Part shown: positions 1 to 10,215 of the stretch, one piece after another
Position numbering within the stretch: position 1 is the first letter of the stretch
Layout: each line of letters starts with the position of its first letter
Assembly (NCBI GenBank): GCA_932294295.1
Contig: OW028577.1
Coordinates: forward strand, 3,866,001-3,930,000
Direction of reading: 5' to 3'
Length of the DNA stretch: 64,000 nucleotides
Origin: Alitta virens
Taxonomy: Eukaryota > Annelida > Polychaeta > Phyllodocida > Nereididae
Notes under the pieces: generated by a model
Database searches by the model: none
What the model was told of the DNA's origin: nothing
What the model saw: the letters and a program-made list of their open reading frames with translations, nothing else
Translations under genes and position numbers: made by a program

Positions 1-153
1 GTTTTTCGGTTTATTGCAGTGTCCCCGTCACTTCACAAAATCAATATCAGGCCTCTCAAATACATAACAAGCAAATTAATAGCAATTATAGTAACATCTA
101 CTGGCACAAAATTAATTCACTGAAAGTTACTTGTTTAATACTGAACAGAAAAT

Positions 154-159
154 TTTATT
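154..159 (-). terminator. Candidate polyadenylation signal of the zinc-finger gene
   Basis: AATAAA reads on the minus strand only a few bases after the stop codon. A second AATAAA at 10-15 would give a 3' UTR of about 150 bases and is equally possible. Confidence 0.4.
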
Positions 160-166
160 TTGAGTT

Positions 167-3100
167 CTAAAGAGTTCCGTATCCATGGAGATTATGCAAG
201 TGTTGCGCGTGAGCATCAAGTAACACGCTGTAGGAAGACACTGGAATGGCAGGATCCGGAGGTTGGGTGAGGTAGGACATATGAGGCAGGATGGACTGGT
301 GCAGTGGCAAACTCTGAGGGTCATTCACCAGACCATTGAAGTAATGGGCAGTGGTCAAGTGTCGATGAGCAGGTGGAGGTTCCGGAAGACCAGTAAGATC
401 TTGACCTGAAGTTCCAAGAGGGCCAGGAATTGCTTGGCTGTATGTCGGATCAGCTACGAGGGATGCTGATGACACAGGGTTAATAGTGTGGTCCAGCTGC
501 TGAGCGGATAATGCTTGGGCCGATAAGTGAGGGTCACTCACTTGATGGTCTGCCATGGTGTGGTCTGACAACTGCTGATGTTCCCCTAACTGCTCTGCGG
601 TCAGTTGATGTTCCATCTGCGCATCGGTCATTTGGTGTTGATGTTCAGCTAACTGATGTTCTGCTAACTGATGATCACTCAACTGATGTTGATGGTCACC
701 AATATGATGGTCAGTCATTTGACTGTCCGCCATTTGGTGATCAACCATATGATGGTCTGCCACCTGGCTCTCAGACATTTGGTGCTCCGCTATTTGATGA
801 TCGGTGAGGTGGTGCTCTGCGACATGATGGTGACCAGTCACATGATGGTGTTCTGTCACATGATGGTGATCAGTCACATGATGATGATCGGTCACATGAT
901 GGTGATCGGTCAGGTGATGGTGTTCTGTCACGTGATGGTGTTCATTCACATGGTGATGAGGATCAGAGAGAGTGTGATGTGCCACTTGATCTGTCAGTGA
1001 GTGTCCTGCAAGGTGATGGGTCAACACATGGTTGTATGAGTCCAGCACATTTCCAGAGGGGAGGACCATTGGTTGGGCAGATGCATGAGAGCTAAGATCA
1101 TGCATTTGAGCCACCGCAACATCGAATGACATCGCATGGGAGTAAATGGGATCACCGACAAGCTGCTGGTTACTTATACTACTCAACTCTGGTGGCATTG
1201 ATTCCATTGGTTCTGGATGCTCAACCTGCTGTTCTGCTTGTAAAACTTCTGCAGAAGCCATAGTATTATCCAAAGTGTGTTGTTGAGGAATTGGTTGAAC
1301 TGCATTGTCAGGCATATCACACCCTTGAAGGCTCATTGCAGCAGCTTCAAGGGCACCTGATAGACCAGGGCCTGGATTCCCCTCCTTCAAACCTTCCAAG
1401 TCTGCATCAAACTGTCTTCGACGTCCTTTTGGTAGTTTGTCGAGTGACAGTTTGTGGACTCCTATCAAATGCCTCCTTAAAATTGAGCGGTCGTTGAACT
1501 TGTCATTGCACAAATAACAAGTGTAAGGTCTTTCCCCAGTGTGAATTCGTGTGTGCCTCAGCATTGCTTGTTTCTGGGTGAAGGTTTTCTCACAAATGTC
1601 ACATTTGAATCTGCCAGACCCTGCATGCGTGAACTTATGAACGACTAATGCTTGTTTAGTCTGAAAATCTTTGCCACAAATATCACAAGGAAAGTCACGC
1701 TTTTCACTATGAATCATCTCATGACTGCGTAAGCTAGAGGAATGATGAAATGTGGATCCACAGATCTGACAAACATAAGGCTTTCGACCAGTGTGCTTGT
1801 TTTCGTGTTCTGTCATATGGCGTTTCTGAGTGAACGATTTTCCACAATACCTACAAAGGAACATCCTTCGATTACCATTGTGTATGAATTCAATATGTTG
1901 CTTCAAAGAGCACTTGGCCGTGAACACTTTATGACAGATTTCACAAGGAAATTCTGGCTTAACAAATTCTTCATGATGCTTCTTCCGATGCTGCTCAACA
2001 AATGTCTTACTTTTGTAAACTTTGCCACAAATGTCACAAACATAACTTTCACTGTGACCGAGGATATGTCTTTTTTGGTCTGACTTTGTCCCGAATGATT
2101 TATCACAGATTTGACAAGGATATTTCCTTTCCTCATGTTTTCTGTTCATATGATTCATGAGTCTCGCTGCAATCTTTGTAGTGTATGGACAATACTTGCA
2201 AGAAAATAGATCATCAGGGTTTTGTAGCTTTGGTTTCCGTCCCCGTTTCTTTGGAGATTCAGTTGTTTTTGGTTTGACAGGCCCCTCATCCAGGCCCCTT
2301 GTATTAGATTTGCCTGTACTTGTGTCTGTCTCATCCAAGGATAATAATTTTGGTCCATTTGCATTTTCTTCATTCAGTTTGTGCAATAACCTTAACCTTT
2401 TCCCTTCAAGCTTAGCTTTGAGCCTTTTCTTTTTTGTGTACAAAGAGTTTGTCTTTCGAACAACTTGCACAGACGTGACTTCATTACCATGAGATTCTTG
2501 TTTCTCATTATGTGAGTCTTGGTTTTCTGATTTGTGCTTGACTTTCCGTTTTCTTAGCATTCTTCCCAGTCCGACTGAGTGCACCACTGAAACGCGATTT
2601 GTGTCTCTGTTCAAGGCGACTTTCCTTGCACTATGAATCTGCTTTTTTCTAAATTTTTGAGTCTTCTTACAATCAGACTCATCATTACCATCAATGTTCC
2701 CAACTAGATCACTGGAACTGATGTGATTAGAGATTAGTTTTACATTGCTTGATGAAAATTTCTGTGACTCCACCAACTCTGCTGTCAATTCCTCGCATAG
2801 AGTCTGTTGAATGTTTTTCACACCAATAGAAACGGTGTCTTGAGATTCACATGCTTTAGGACTGATTAAACTTGGCACATTAGTCTCAGACAAAATGACA
2901 TCATCATCTGAATTTGTTGGGGATTCAAAATGGTTTAAGCACGGGCTTGGAACAATGTTGTCATATAATTCAGTGTCCGCTGATGACAACTCCCTAACCA
3001 TTTGAGCATTATCTTGTGAGATAGCTTGTCCAATGACTAAATTCCTCTGACAATCCTCATCTGCTGTTTGTGGGTCATTTTGGAAACCAGGGGGTGTGTC

Positions 3101-3427
3101 AATTTGGGTACTCGCATCAATTTGTGAAAATGTCTGTGGTATCAAACTTGGAATTGGGTGGCAGTTTCGAATACATGCTAAAACATATTCTAATGTGTTA
3201 TTTAATTCCTTAATTTTTCTCCACGCACCACTGACTTCAATGATCTCGTTTCCACAATACACAAAATGCAAGTCCGAGCTGTCAACATTGCAGTCACCAA
3301 GCTTAACCAACTGTTCTCTGGCTTCAGTGGGCAACTGCAGCCACAAATTCGGATTAATCCGGGCAGAAATACTTTCTAATACATCCATTTTAACTATTGT
3401 ATCCGCGGCGATGTAGTTGTATGTCAT
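167..3427 (-). CDS. C2H2 zinc-finger protein, nine fingers, with His-rich repeat
   Basis: This is one open frame of 1086 codons without visible introns, probably a nuclear DNA-binding regulator. An N-terminal globular stretch (about 14-90) is followed by a Ser/Asp-rich linker and basic clusters. An AT-hook-like KRGRKPK lies near residues 392-398. Nine C2H2 fingers run from about 408 to 658; several linkers deviate from TGEKP, but the last is TGERP. Residues about 822-965 are a tandem His-rich repeat (units such as HHHVTD, then degenerate DHQxxE). The annotated ATG is immediately preceded by an in-frame TAA. The second Met (codon 14, ATG at 3388) has the better context (AAAATGG) and may be the real start. 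AATAAA signals on the minus strand lie at 154-159 and 10-15. The family is clear; the orthologue and target sites are not recognised. A single-exon frame this long could be a retrogene or one large last exon. Confidence 0.88.
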   Translation of the reverse strand: MTYNYIAADTIVKMDVLESISARINPNLWLQLPTEAREQLVKLGDCNVDSSDLHFVYCGNEIIEVSGAWRKIKELNNTLEYVLACIRNCHPIPSLIPQTFSQIDASTQIDTPPGFQNDPQTADEDCQRNLVIGQAISQDNAQMVRELSSADTELYDNIVPSPCLNHFESPTNSDDDVILSETNVPSLISPKACESQDTVSIGVKNIQQTLCEELTAELVESQKFSSSNVKLISNHISSSDLVGNIDGNDESDCKKTQKFRKKQIHSARKVALNRDTNRVSVVHSVGLGRMLRKRKVKHKSENQDSHNEKQESHGNEVTSVQVVRKTNSLYTKKKRLKAKLEGKRLRLLHKLNEENANGPKLLSLDETDTSTGKSNTRGLDEGPVKPKTTESPKKRGRKPKLQNPDDLFSCKYCPYTTKIAARLMNHMNRKHEERKYPCQICDKSFGTKSDQKRHILGHSESYVCDICGKVYKSKTFVEQHRKKHHEEFVKPEFPCEICHKVFTAKCSLKQHIEFIHNGNRRMFLCRYCGKSFTQKRHMTEHENKHTGRKPYVCQICGSTFHHSSSLRSHEMIHSEKRDFPCDICGKDFQTKQALVVHKFTHAGSGRFKCDICEKTFTQKQAMLRHTRIHTGERPYTCYLCNDKFNDRSILRRHLIGVHKLSLDKLPKGRRRQFDADLEGLKEGNPGPGLSGALEAAAMSLQGCDMPDNAVQPIPQQHTLDNTMASAEVLQAEQQVEHPEPMESMPPELSSISNQQLVGDPIYSHAMSFDVAVAQMHDLSSHASAQPMVLPSGNVLDSYNHVLTHHLAGHSLTDQVAHHTLSDPHHHVNEHHHVTEHHHLTDHHHVTDHHHVTDHHHVTEHHHVTGHHHVAEHHLTDHQIAEHQMSESQVADHHMVDHQMADSQMTDHHIGDHQHQLSDHQLAEHQLAEHQHQMTDAQMEHQLTAEQLGEHQQLSDHTMADHQVSDPHLSAQALSAQQLDHTINPVSSASLVADPTYSQAIPGPLGTSGQDLTGLPEPPPAHRHLTTAHYFNGLVNDPQSLPLHQSILPHMSYLTQPPDPAIPVSSYSVLLDAHAQHLHNLHGYGTL
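830..963 (-). repeat. Coding 18-bp minisatellite for HHHVxD/E units
   Basis: About eight tandem copies of an 18-bp unit (forms of CATGATGGTGATCAGTCA) lie inside the zinc-finger frame. They encode three histidines, a hydrophobic residue, then Thr-Asp or Thr-Glu. Copies nearer the C terminus decay to DHQxxE-type units. The unit is a multiple of three, so copy-number change keeps the frame. Confidence 0.85.
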
Positions 3428-3980
3428 TTAGGGTCAAAATTAACAAATATTTGGCAAAGGATCCATCTCTGGGGAAGCCATAGCACAATTTTAGTGTTGT
3501 TTCAGATTGAGGCTTGAGGGAATTCCTTGGAGAGACCAAAGTGCCCTACCACGAGCCTGCTTACCACTGACAACTTGTTGTGTCAGCATTGGATGGGATT
3601 CATGAGCAAATTTGCTAATTGTTTATTATTTGGAAGGATGTGGTAAAAGTTACGTTCACATGAGTTCATTATAATATTATTATGCATTAGCCATAGATGG
3701 GATATCTATGGCATTAGCCATTACACATATCGTATGTTACTAGTGTTAGGCGTTTCAGTCTTTTGGTGAGGGATTCCAAGGGGTTTCCTAGGGAGCTTCC
3801 AATTTTCAATAATTATAAAAATCCTAATATTGATGTTAATCGTATAGCTTAATTTTATTGCGTGATGAAAAACTATTAATATAAATTTAAATTGTTGTTG
3901 CATATAAAAATATTCTTAAAAAAGATAAGAATCCTACATTGTGAAATTATTTTTCAAGGGAGCGTCACTTTGTTGATGGC
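3428..3980. promoter_or_regulatory. Shared intergenic region between head-to-head genes
   Basis: About 550 bases separate the start of the minus-strand zinc-finger frame from the ATG of the plus-strand CS-domain gene, so both promoters must lie in or near it. No clear TATA box or CpG-dense core is visible. It holds a small perfect hairpin near 3692-3715 (GCCATAGAT, spacer, ATCTATGGC), flanked by direct copies of GCATTAGCCA. Confidence 0.45.
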
Positions 3981-5545
3981 ATGGCGGAGGGGGATGTTCC
4001 CCGCCGACCAATACGTAAGTAATATTGCGGTATTTCACAAAATAAAAACCCATATTAGCTTGAAAGTCATGTAAGGACTAACATTGGCTATTATGGTATG
4101 AAGTGATATCAGTTGATTTATCATAATGAGCTGCAGAAAACAGGGAGCTGGGAGTTTAGGATCCAATTTCCTCCTTTCCCCCAGATCATTGTGTGCATGG
4201 TGTAGATTGACTCACTGAGTGTCATCCTCAATGAATGATGAAGCCCTTCATCTACCTCTCTCCCCGTATAATTTGTGTGCCTGACAATGTATTGTGTTTA
4301 GTTTTAGTAGCCAACTTCCTCGGGGAGATACGACTACAGTTTTGGGGCATTCTCACCCCTCCCCCCAATAAATGACCAACAAAAAAAAACTTAGATAAGA
4401 AAAAAATCTCAGCTAGGCCTAAAAATATATACACTTAGTATACACTTAGAGATCTGCCATGTAGTTACATATTTTATAAATATCTAAGGGGGATAGAGGC
4501 TTAGCTCAGTGGTAGCGCGCTGGATCAGGTTTGATGACCCCACCCCGAGCAGTAGCAGCAAGTTGATTTATAGGAACACATTTAATGCTATCACGATTTA
4601 CATTTACATTTTTGGTATAATTCATGTTCATGCGTTTCCACAGCGGAATATCAAGATGCACCAAGGGACCCAGAAAACTATGTGAGGCTTCGCCTAGATG
4701 TCCCAGGCCTCAAGAAGAACATTTTGAAAAATAAACCTGCCAATGCAACAGTGACACTGGAAGCTAAGGAATTGTAAGCAGTTTTAAAATTTATATGAAC
4801 AATGATTATGTAATATACATAATTATAATATGTCTTGTATTATGAAGAATTACATATATATTAATCTGTAAAATTATATTGAATCTAACCCCAATTCCTT
4901 GTTATTTCAGAAGCTTAAAAGTCAACATTGACCTGCTAGACAAAGTTAAACCAAACAGATATGAATATTGTGTCAAGCAACTACCTGATCCAATTCTAAC
5001 AGCTCCTGATCAAACGTTCTGGAAGGTAGTGATTACTTCATCATTAGATTAATTTTTTCTTTAACCTATGCTAGTATTATGTTATATATTCCCAGTGAAC
5101 GCCTGAAGTTTTGACCATAAATAGTCAACAAGCTCACATCAAGAGGGAAACTTTAACTGCCTACCCTAGGCCAGTAAGGCCACTGAGGACTGGATTCTGC
5201 TCCATCTAGTATGGCTAACTTTTGCAAAGTCTCTACCCAACAGTGGTGGGCGTTGGAGGTGGCTTAGGGGGTGCGGTTGCCCTTGAACTTATTAATGAAT
5301 AGTTGAACTGTTTTATCTAGGTATAGTTGCCCGCCTGTTTCCCCCTCACTGCTGTCGCTGTCACCACAATTAATGAGCTACCTCCCTATGGAGCAATATG
5401 CAATCTTTTACTATATTACATAAATTTGATTTGCTTTCAGGTAAAAAGAAATGACGAAGTGGTGGTCATGATTCGGAAAGCATTGCCACGAAGATGGGAC
5501 AATGAATTGCAAATGAAAGGGTTGGACGTTGCTCCTGACAGCTGA
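3981..5545 (+). CDS. Small CS-domain protein (CacyBP/p23-like fold), four exons
   Basis: Coding exons are 3981-4014, 4644-4773, 4911-5025 and 5441-5545. All junctions are GT/AG and in phase, giving 127 aa (MAEGDVPRRPI... to ...DVAPDS). The first ATG in the exon (frame MAWRRG) does not join exon 2 in frame; the ATG at 3981 does, and its context is strong. Residues about 22-115 alternate in the manner of a CS domain: LRLDVPG, then ELSLKVNIDLL, then YCVKQLPDPI, and FWKVKRNDEVVVMIRKALPRRWD near the end. This last part resembles the CS segment of CacyBP/SIP. Such domains bind HSP90-type partners or act in protein complexes; no specific function is inferred. A likely AATAAA is at 5819-5824. Confidence 0.82.
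4488..4545 (+). repeat. tRNA-like (A-box) fragment in intron 1 of the CS-domain gene
   Basis: The stretch GCTTAGCTCAGTGGTAGCGC matches a tRNA D-arm/A box. The T-arm is weak (GGTTTGATGACCCC) and no cloverleaf can be folded, so this is a SINE head remnant rather than a tRNA gene. A near-identical A box recurs at 47928-47946. Confidence 0.45.
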
Positions 5546-5818
5546 ACCATGATTTCTTATGTACTGTGCTTACATGAGTGACTTTTCTATTGGCATTTAA
5601 TTCCTTTGTTTAATGCTGGTAGCTTTTGGATATTTCACCGAATGTTGTCATTGTAAATGCTAGTCTACATTTGACTAAATTTTATCACTGATCATATCTA
5701 TGGCATTATACTTTGGTACTCGTTTGTTCTCAGGATGTTATAATTTGTCGCAGAAGCTTATGCAAACGACACAGAATTGTACAATTTATTCATTGTACAA
5801 TTAAACCATTCGGTTGCA

Positions 5819-5824
5819 AATAAA
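5819..5824 (+). terminator. Polyadenylation signal of the CS-domain gene
   Basis: AATAAA lies about 275 bases after the stop codon in AT-rich sequence. It is the first canonical signal on the plus strand after the gene. Confidence 0.5.
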
Positions 5825-6240
5825 AACATTATTATTATTATAACAAATAGCACATAAACACTTGTCACAGAATTTCTGTTCGAGATGAAGAGTTTTCTGA
5901 CCGAACATGCATTGTGTCTCTTTTTATTCTTCAGTTTTAATGCATCTTTCAAAGGAATGTTTTTCAGAAACATTTAGGACATTCCATTGTATTAGATGAA
6001 TCACAAATCTGGTTAACCTTGCCAATTCCAAGTTGTTGCAATGGGGAGCTTCTGGAAAATATATAAATGCACATTGCTTTTTAAACCATTCATAATTGTT
6101 AACAATGCCAAAAAAAAAAAAAAATTCAATTCTTTCAAAAAGACCCATTTTGTATTAATGTATACTACTGATTTTAACACCTGGCCAAACCTTGTATCTG
6201 TTAAATGATAATAACAGCCGATAAATCATGGTATCAAAAC

Positions 6241-6246
6241 TTTATT
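6241..6246 (-). terminator. Candidate polyadenylation signal of the FBXO8-like gene
   Basis: AATAAA reads on the minus strand about 1.27 kb past the FBXO8 stop codon. Other AATAAA copies occur between, so the true site is uncertain. Confidence 0.3.
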
Positions 6247-6997
6247 ATTACAATCATATATATGCTGGTGTAAATTGAAAAGTCGATCAATAAACTATAC
6301 AACTATATAACATGGTTCACCTTGCTTAATTCTTTGATGATGTTTCTATAAATTGTCATGCAGTGCATCAAGTTAGTCACTTATCATGTTTAGTCATATC
6401 CAATGTTCAAACATGGTATTGCTAATTTTCAATTTAAATTAATTACTTCGCCTATCCTTACCTCAAATACAGTAAACCTTGTTGAATGTGCCCAAGTCAA
6501 ATTTTTGCACAGCTCGAACCTTATTTAACAAACACTTAATTAAATTGCTTATGTATTGCAGTTATAAATCTTTGCATATTAAGTCAAAACTTTGTCCATT
6601 TAAATTTGACTTTTCAGCAACATTTACTGCATGTCATTATATCCCATAGTCTAACCTCAAGTACCAAAAAGATCAACTTTGCACCTAGATACAGACCTTT
6701 ACTTAAATTCAAATAACGACACCATGCCGACTCACTGGGTACATAGCTCAACTATGTTTACCACCGATATATCCACAAGGCAGTTTATCCTCAATGTAAC
6801 TGAACTTACAAACTTAACAATTGTAAAACTTTTCAAAAAGAAAGAAAGGAGCAAACTATAACTCAACAACACATCACAGTTCTACGAAATGTTACATCGA
6901 TCCCATAAGTAAATTGTACAAAAAGCTGAACCTGCAATATTTGGCATAGATATATAGCAAATATCAGTGCTGTGTAAATTCATGAAGTCTGCTGCTG

Positions 6998-7207
6998 AGG
7001 GCTGTTCCATTGTAAAAAATGGTTTTTGGCAGACCCTCCCCCCCCCCCCCCTCCCCGCTTTTTCTACATCAAGATATTAATAAAATACCAACCCCCTCCC
7101 CCGATATCAGTTTTCCTCAGACCCCCTCCCCTCTCCCGATATCTGAAAAATCTTCACGTCCGCCCACCCCCCCCCCCCCCCACTTTTTTAAATGGAACAG
7201 CCCTGAT
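6998..7207. mobile_element. Short inverted-repeat element with C-rich core
   Basis: Ends match as inverted repeats: GGGCTGTTCCATT with an A-run at the left, AATGGAACAGCCC at the right. The core is C-rich with two poly-C runs and repeats of CCCCCTCCC...GATATC. No clear target duplication is visible. It lies in the 3' flank of the FBXO8 gene. Confidence 0.5.
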
Positions 7208-7509
7208 GCATTATTCGATAATGTGTCAAAAATTGGCTTGGCATTATTATTTTTTTAAATGTAACTTCAAAATATACAAGTATCCGTACATATATTAGAA
7301 AATGTCGAGCGGAAAAATACGTAATAAGAGTGACATCTAAAATGCACAGATTTTGCTAGAGTCAATTTAAATTCTTAGAAAGCAGAAATTCTGTTGTTAA
7401 TTTCGTGAAGTATAACCTACTTTGTGTCAGTTTCACATGGCTTAAAATAATAAGTCGTGAATGTAAGCAGATGCAGCAAGAATTACAAAACTCTGGGAAC
7501 TGTTCTGTC

Positions 7510-10084
7510 TCAAGAATGTGGCGCGACATGACCTATCAGGTACACATTGTCGTAAAGATGTCCAGCAAACTCATCATTTATACCATGGGCTGCTTGACGA
7601 GTGTTCCGGATGAACTCTCTTTTGGACATTTTGTTCTTGATGTGCGGTGAGGAAAGGTCGACCGAGAGCAGGATGAGGGAAAAGCAAACAACATAAACAG
7701 AGTCTGAAACAACAAGAAATATTTTTTGAGCATGTTGGCAATATAATTATTGTATAACGTGTACAATCATTTAGACCGGCTCATAATTAGCAAACTTATT
7801 AGGGAGTGCTGGAAAAGCTTCTTCAAACCAGGTTATCCTGTACATGTTATATGTGGGTCTGCATGCATGGTTTAAAAGGTCACCAAAACACGTTCCTGGA
7901 CAAGGACCATGTTATTATTGTTATTACTGGACTTTCATTAAATGTCTGAATTTTATGGGATTTGTCTGTATCATTCAATAGACCACCTGTCAGGGCCACA
8001 TAATGTGAGCCTGACGCAATATAGACCCAGTAGGTCTACCCTAATGAACCTATCTCAAGCTGTTAGGCCATCAATATAAGACACTCCATTTTCCCAAATT
8101 GAGGATGGCTTAATCCATGCTATACATTGCTTTTCAGGCTCAATTTCATTTTACAATACCTGACTATTTTCGATGCCAAGGCAAAATTCATTCACAATAA
8201 TTTTTAAATACAGTCATTTTCACATGTAAAACTTACAATTTTCATTGTTTAAATAATTTCTGATGCGAGTACAATTCTAGTACATGCAGCTTGAGTTGAT
8301 GGATCAAACCCCCCACAAGTTAACACATACTTGTCCCTTGTGGAGCTACATCAGAAAATTCACTGGGAAAAACTGTTACCTTTTGGGAGACCTAGGGAAG
8401 GGTTGCAGGCGCAGAATCTCTCAGAGAACTTGTCCACGAGATCGTGCAGGTAACTGCCTCTGTCATTAGGTGGGTGTGTCTCTTGGAAGAATTTCCGAAG
8501 AGCATTTGGCAAAAACTGGTTTTCAAAATTTTGCAGCTTGACAAGCTCCTCTAAAACGTCTAGTCTGTAAACATAATAGCCTTTTTGCACTATCGAAACA
8601 CAACATATATTTAAATCATTACAACATATTTAAAATTATTGCAACATATTTAAAATTATTCTCAGGTTATACACTTCACACATTCACACGTAGATCATAC
8701 CAACTGTCATACCTGTTTTTAAGGAATTCTCTTTTGCTAACATTATCCAGGTTTTTGGTAAAATGCATAAAGCGAGCAATATCATCAGGTGAATCGTCCA
8801 ATAGTCTGTTCCTCAGCATATACTCCATGCCCTTGGAATAGAACGACAAAGAAAATCATAATACGGTGTTTAATTTCAGATTGAATAAAGACTTCTCTCA
8901 TTGTAAAGAATATTTATAACTATCCAGCAAAACAGCTAAATTTATACTTGGAATATAAATTAATTACCACAATAGCATCAGCATTGAACGTGAGACGTCC
9001 CTCATCAAGCTCCAAGTACAACGTTCGGTAGGAAAATTTTGGGTCTCTCCTCCGAGCCCTGCATGCACTTATGGGACCAAACTGCTTGAAACATAACCTG
9101 TAATAAGAGCCAATATTGAGTTGTGCAGATTAAAGATTACCATATCTGGCCGTCTGGTGGGGACAACCAATCAGCATGAACAGACACATGTATAAAAGTT
9201 TTAGAGCTCTTTTTCCTGAGGCAAGTAAGAAGGCCCAGTAATTGAACAAATAATACAGTGTGGGCTCCAAATTTTATTATCTCATCATTATATCTACCTC
9301 AGACAGCTGGTCAAATAAACTGGCTAAACTTTGTACAGTATGAATATCCAATGACTGTCTTACCCCTGCCACAAGAGTTCATCTTTGGCCAGGTCTTCCC
9401 AGACGCAGGCAGCGAGGCATAAGTCTGTGGCATTGAGGTGGGAAAGGACAAGCAAACTTAGCTCGGGAGGGAGGGCTGCGAGGTCAGGACATTGTTCCTT
9501 TATTTGACCACCGGCCTCAGTGGAGGCCCTCTGTTGACGGAGGTCTTTTTCTAATTCATGGAATCTCTTTAAGACCTAGAAAAAGCAATACACACTTGGA
9601 ATAACTCTGCAAAGGATGATAACGAGCTAGATAAATAATTAATTAAATGAATTGATGGCTTTTAATAGTTTTTTTACTGACCTGCCCCATCTATACATCA
9701 AATGGGCCTAGATACGGATGACCGAATACACCGGGATCTGGAAAAAAATTATTATATTGACGAGCTAGGTCAGGTGACAAAACATGGGAACTCAGCCCTA
9801 ATCAATTTAATGTCATTTGAAATTTCAATTTATAGTTTTTATACATTTGGATATTATCTTATCTTATTAGAACTCAGAACAAAAAAAACAAGTATATAAA
9901 CATATACCATGTACGCACAATCTTGAAAAAAAAAACATTATATAATTATATAATATTCTTTAGATGCCTTGATAAGTTGATAAGATATATTAACACTGTC
10001 TATGAAGACTTATTGTAGTCCTAGATTGTAACACAGCAGAATAGCATAAACTTTAATATCCAAATAAATTAATGCAAACTCACC
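7510..10084 (-). CDS. FBXO8: F-box only protein 8 (F-box + Sec7 domain), 5' end unresolved
   Basis: Exons in transcript order are 9364-9575, 8968-9097, 8713-8831, 8380-8564 and 7510-7703; all borders are GT/AG and in phase. These give 279 residues ending in ...NVYLIGHVAPHS. The F-box is at about 34-71 (LPPELSLLVLSHLNATDLCL...ELLWQG). The Sec7 region follows from about 115, with FLPNALRKFF, RFCACNP and NKMSKREFIRNTR, all characteristic of FBXO8. The protein is expected to join an SCF ubiquitin ligase and act on ARF-type GTPases. Upstream, a frame matching in phase (…LIGTLLHLTL, donor at 10083/10084) is open from 10084 to about 10215, but a TGA at 10216-10218 cuts it off from the nearest ATG. 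The first coding exon is therefore not settled. Confidence 0.87.
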
Positions 10085-10215
10085 AACGTAAGGTGAAGAA
10101 GTGTCCCAATTAGTCTTAGCCACTTGTAGATAAGAGTACACAAAGATCCAAGCCCAAGGATCCAAAATAATGACGGGAAACCATAAACAGAACCCAGTGG
10201 ACAAAAACAGAGTTT
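10084..10215 (-). CDS. Possible N-terminal exon of the FBXO8-like gene
   Basis: A GT donor (TTG followed by GTGAGT) ends an open frame whose phase joins exactly to the exon starting at 9575. The encoded stretch is hydrophobic (Y-K-W-L-R-L-I-G-T-L-L). It has no in-frame ATG before a TGA at 10216-10218; the ATG upstream of that stop starts MAVLRAKRFGQ. It may be part of an exon whose start lies elsewhere, or 5' UTR. Confidence 0.3.

Noticed and set aside
4488..4560. Possible tRNA gene (TAGCTCAGTGGTAGCGC)
   Set aside because: No acceptor-stem pairing or proper T-arm; the match is limited to the A-box half.
7019..7298. Two proline-rich frames
   Set aside because: They are translations of the poly-C core of an inverted-repeat element.
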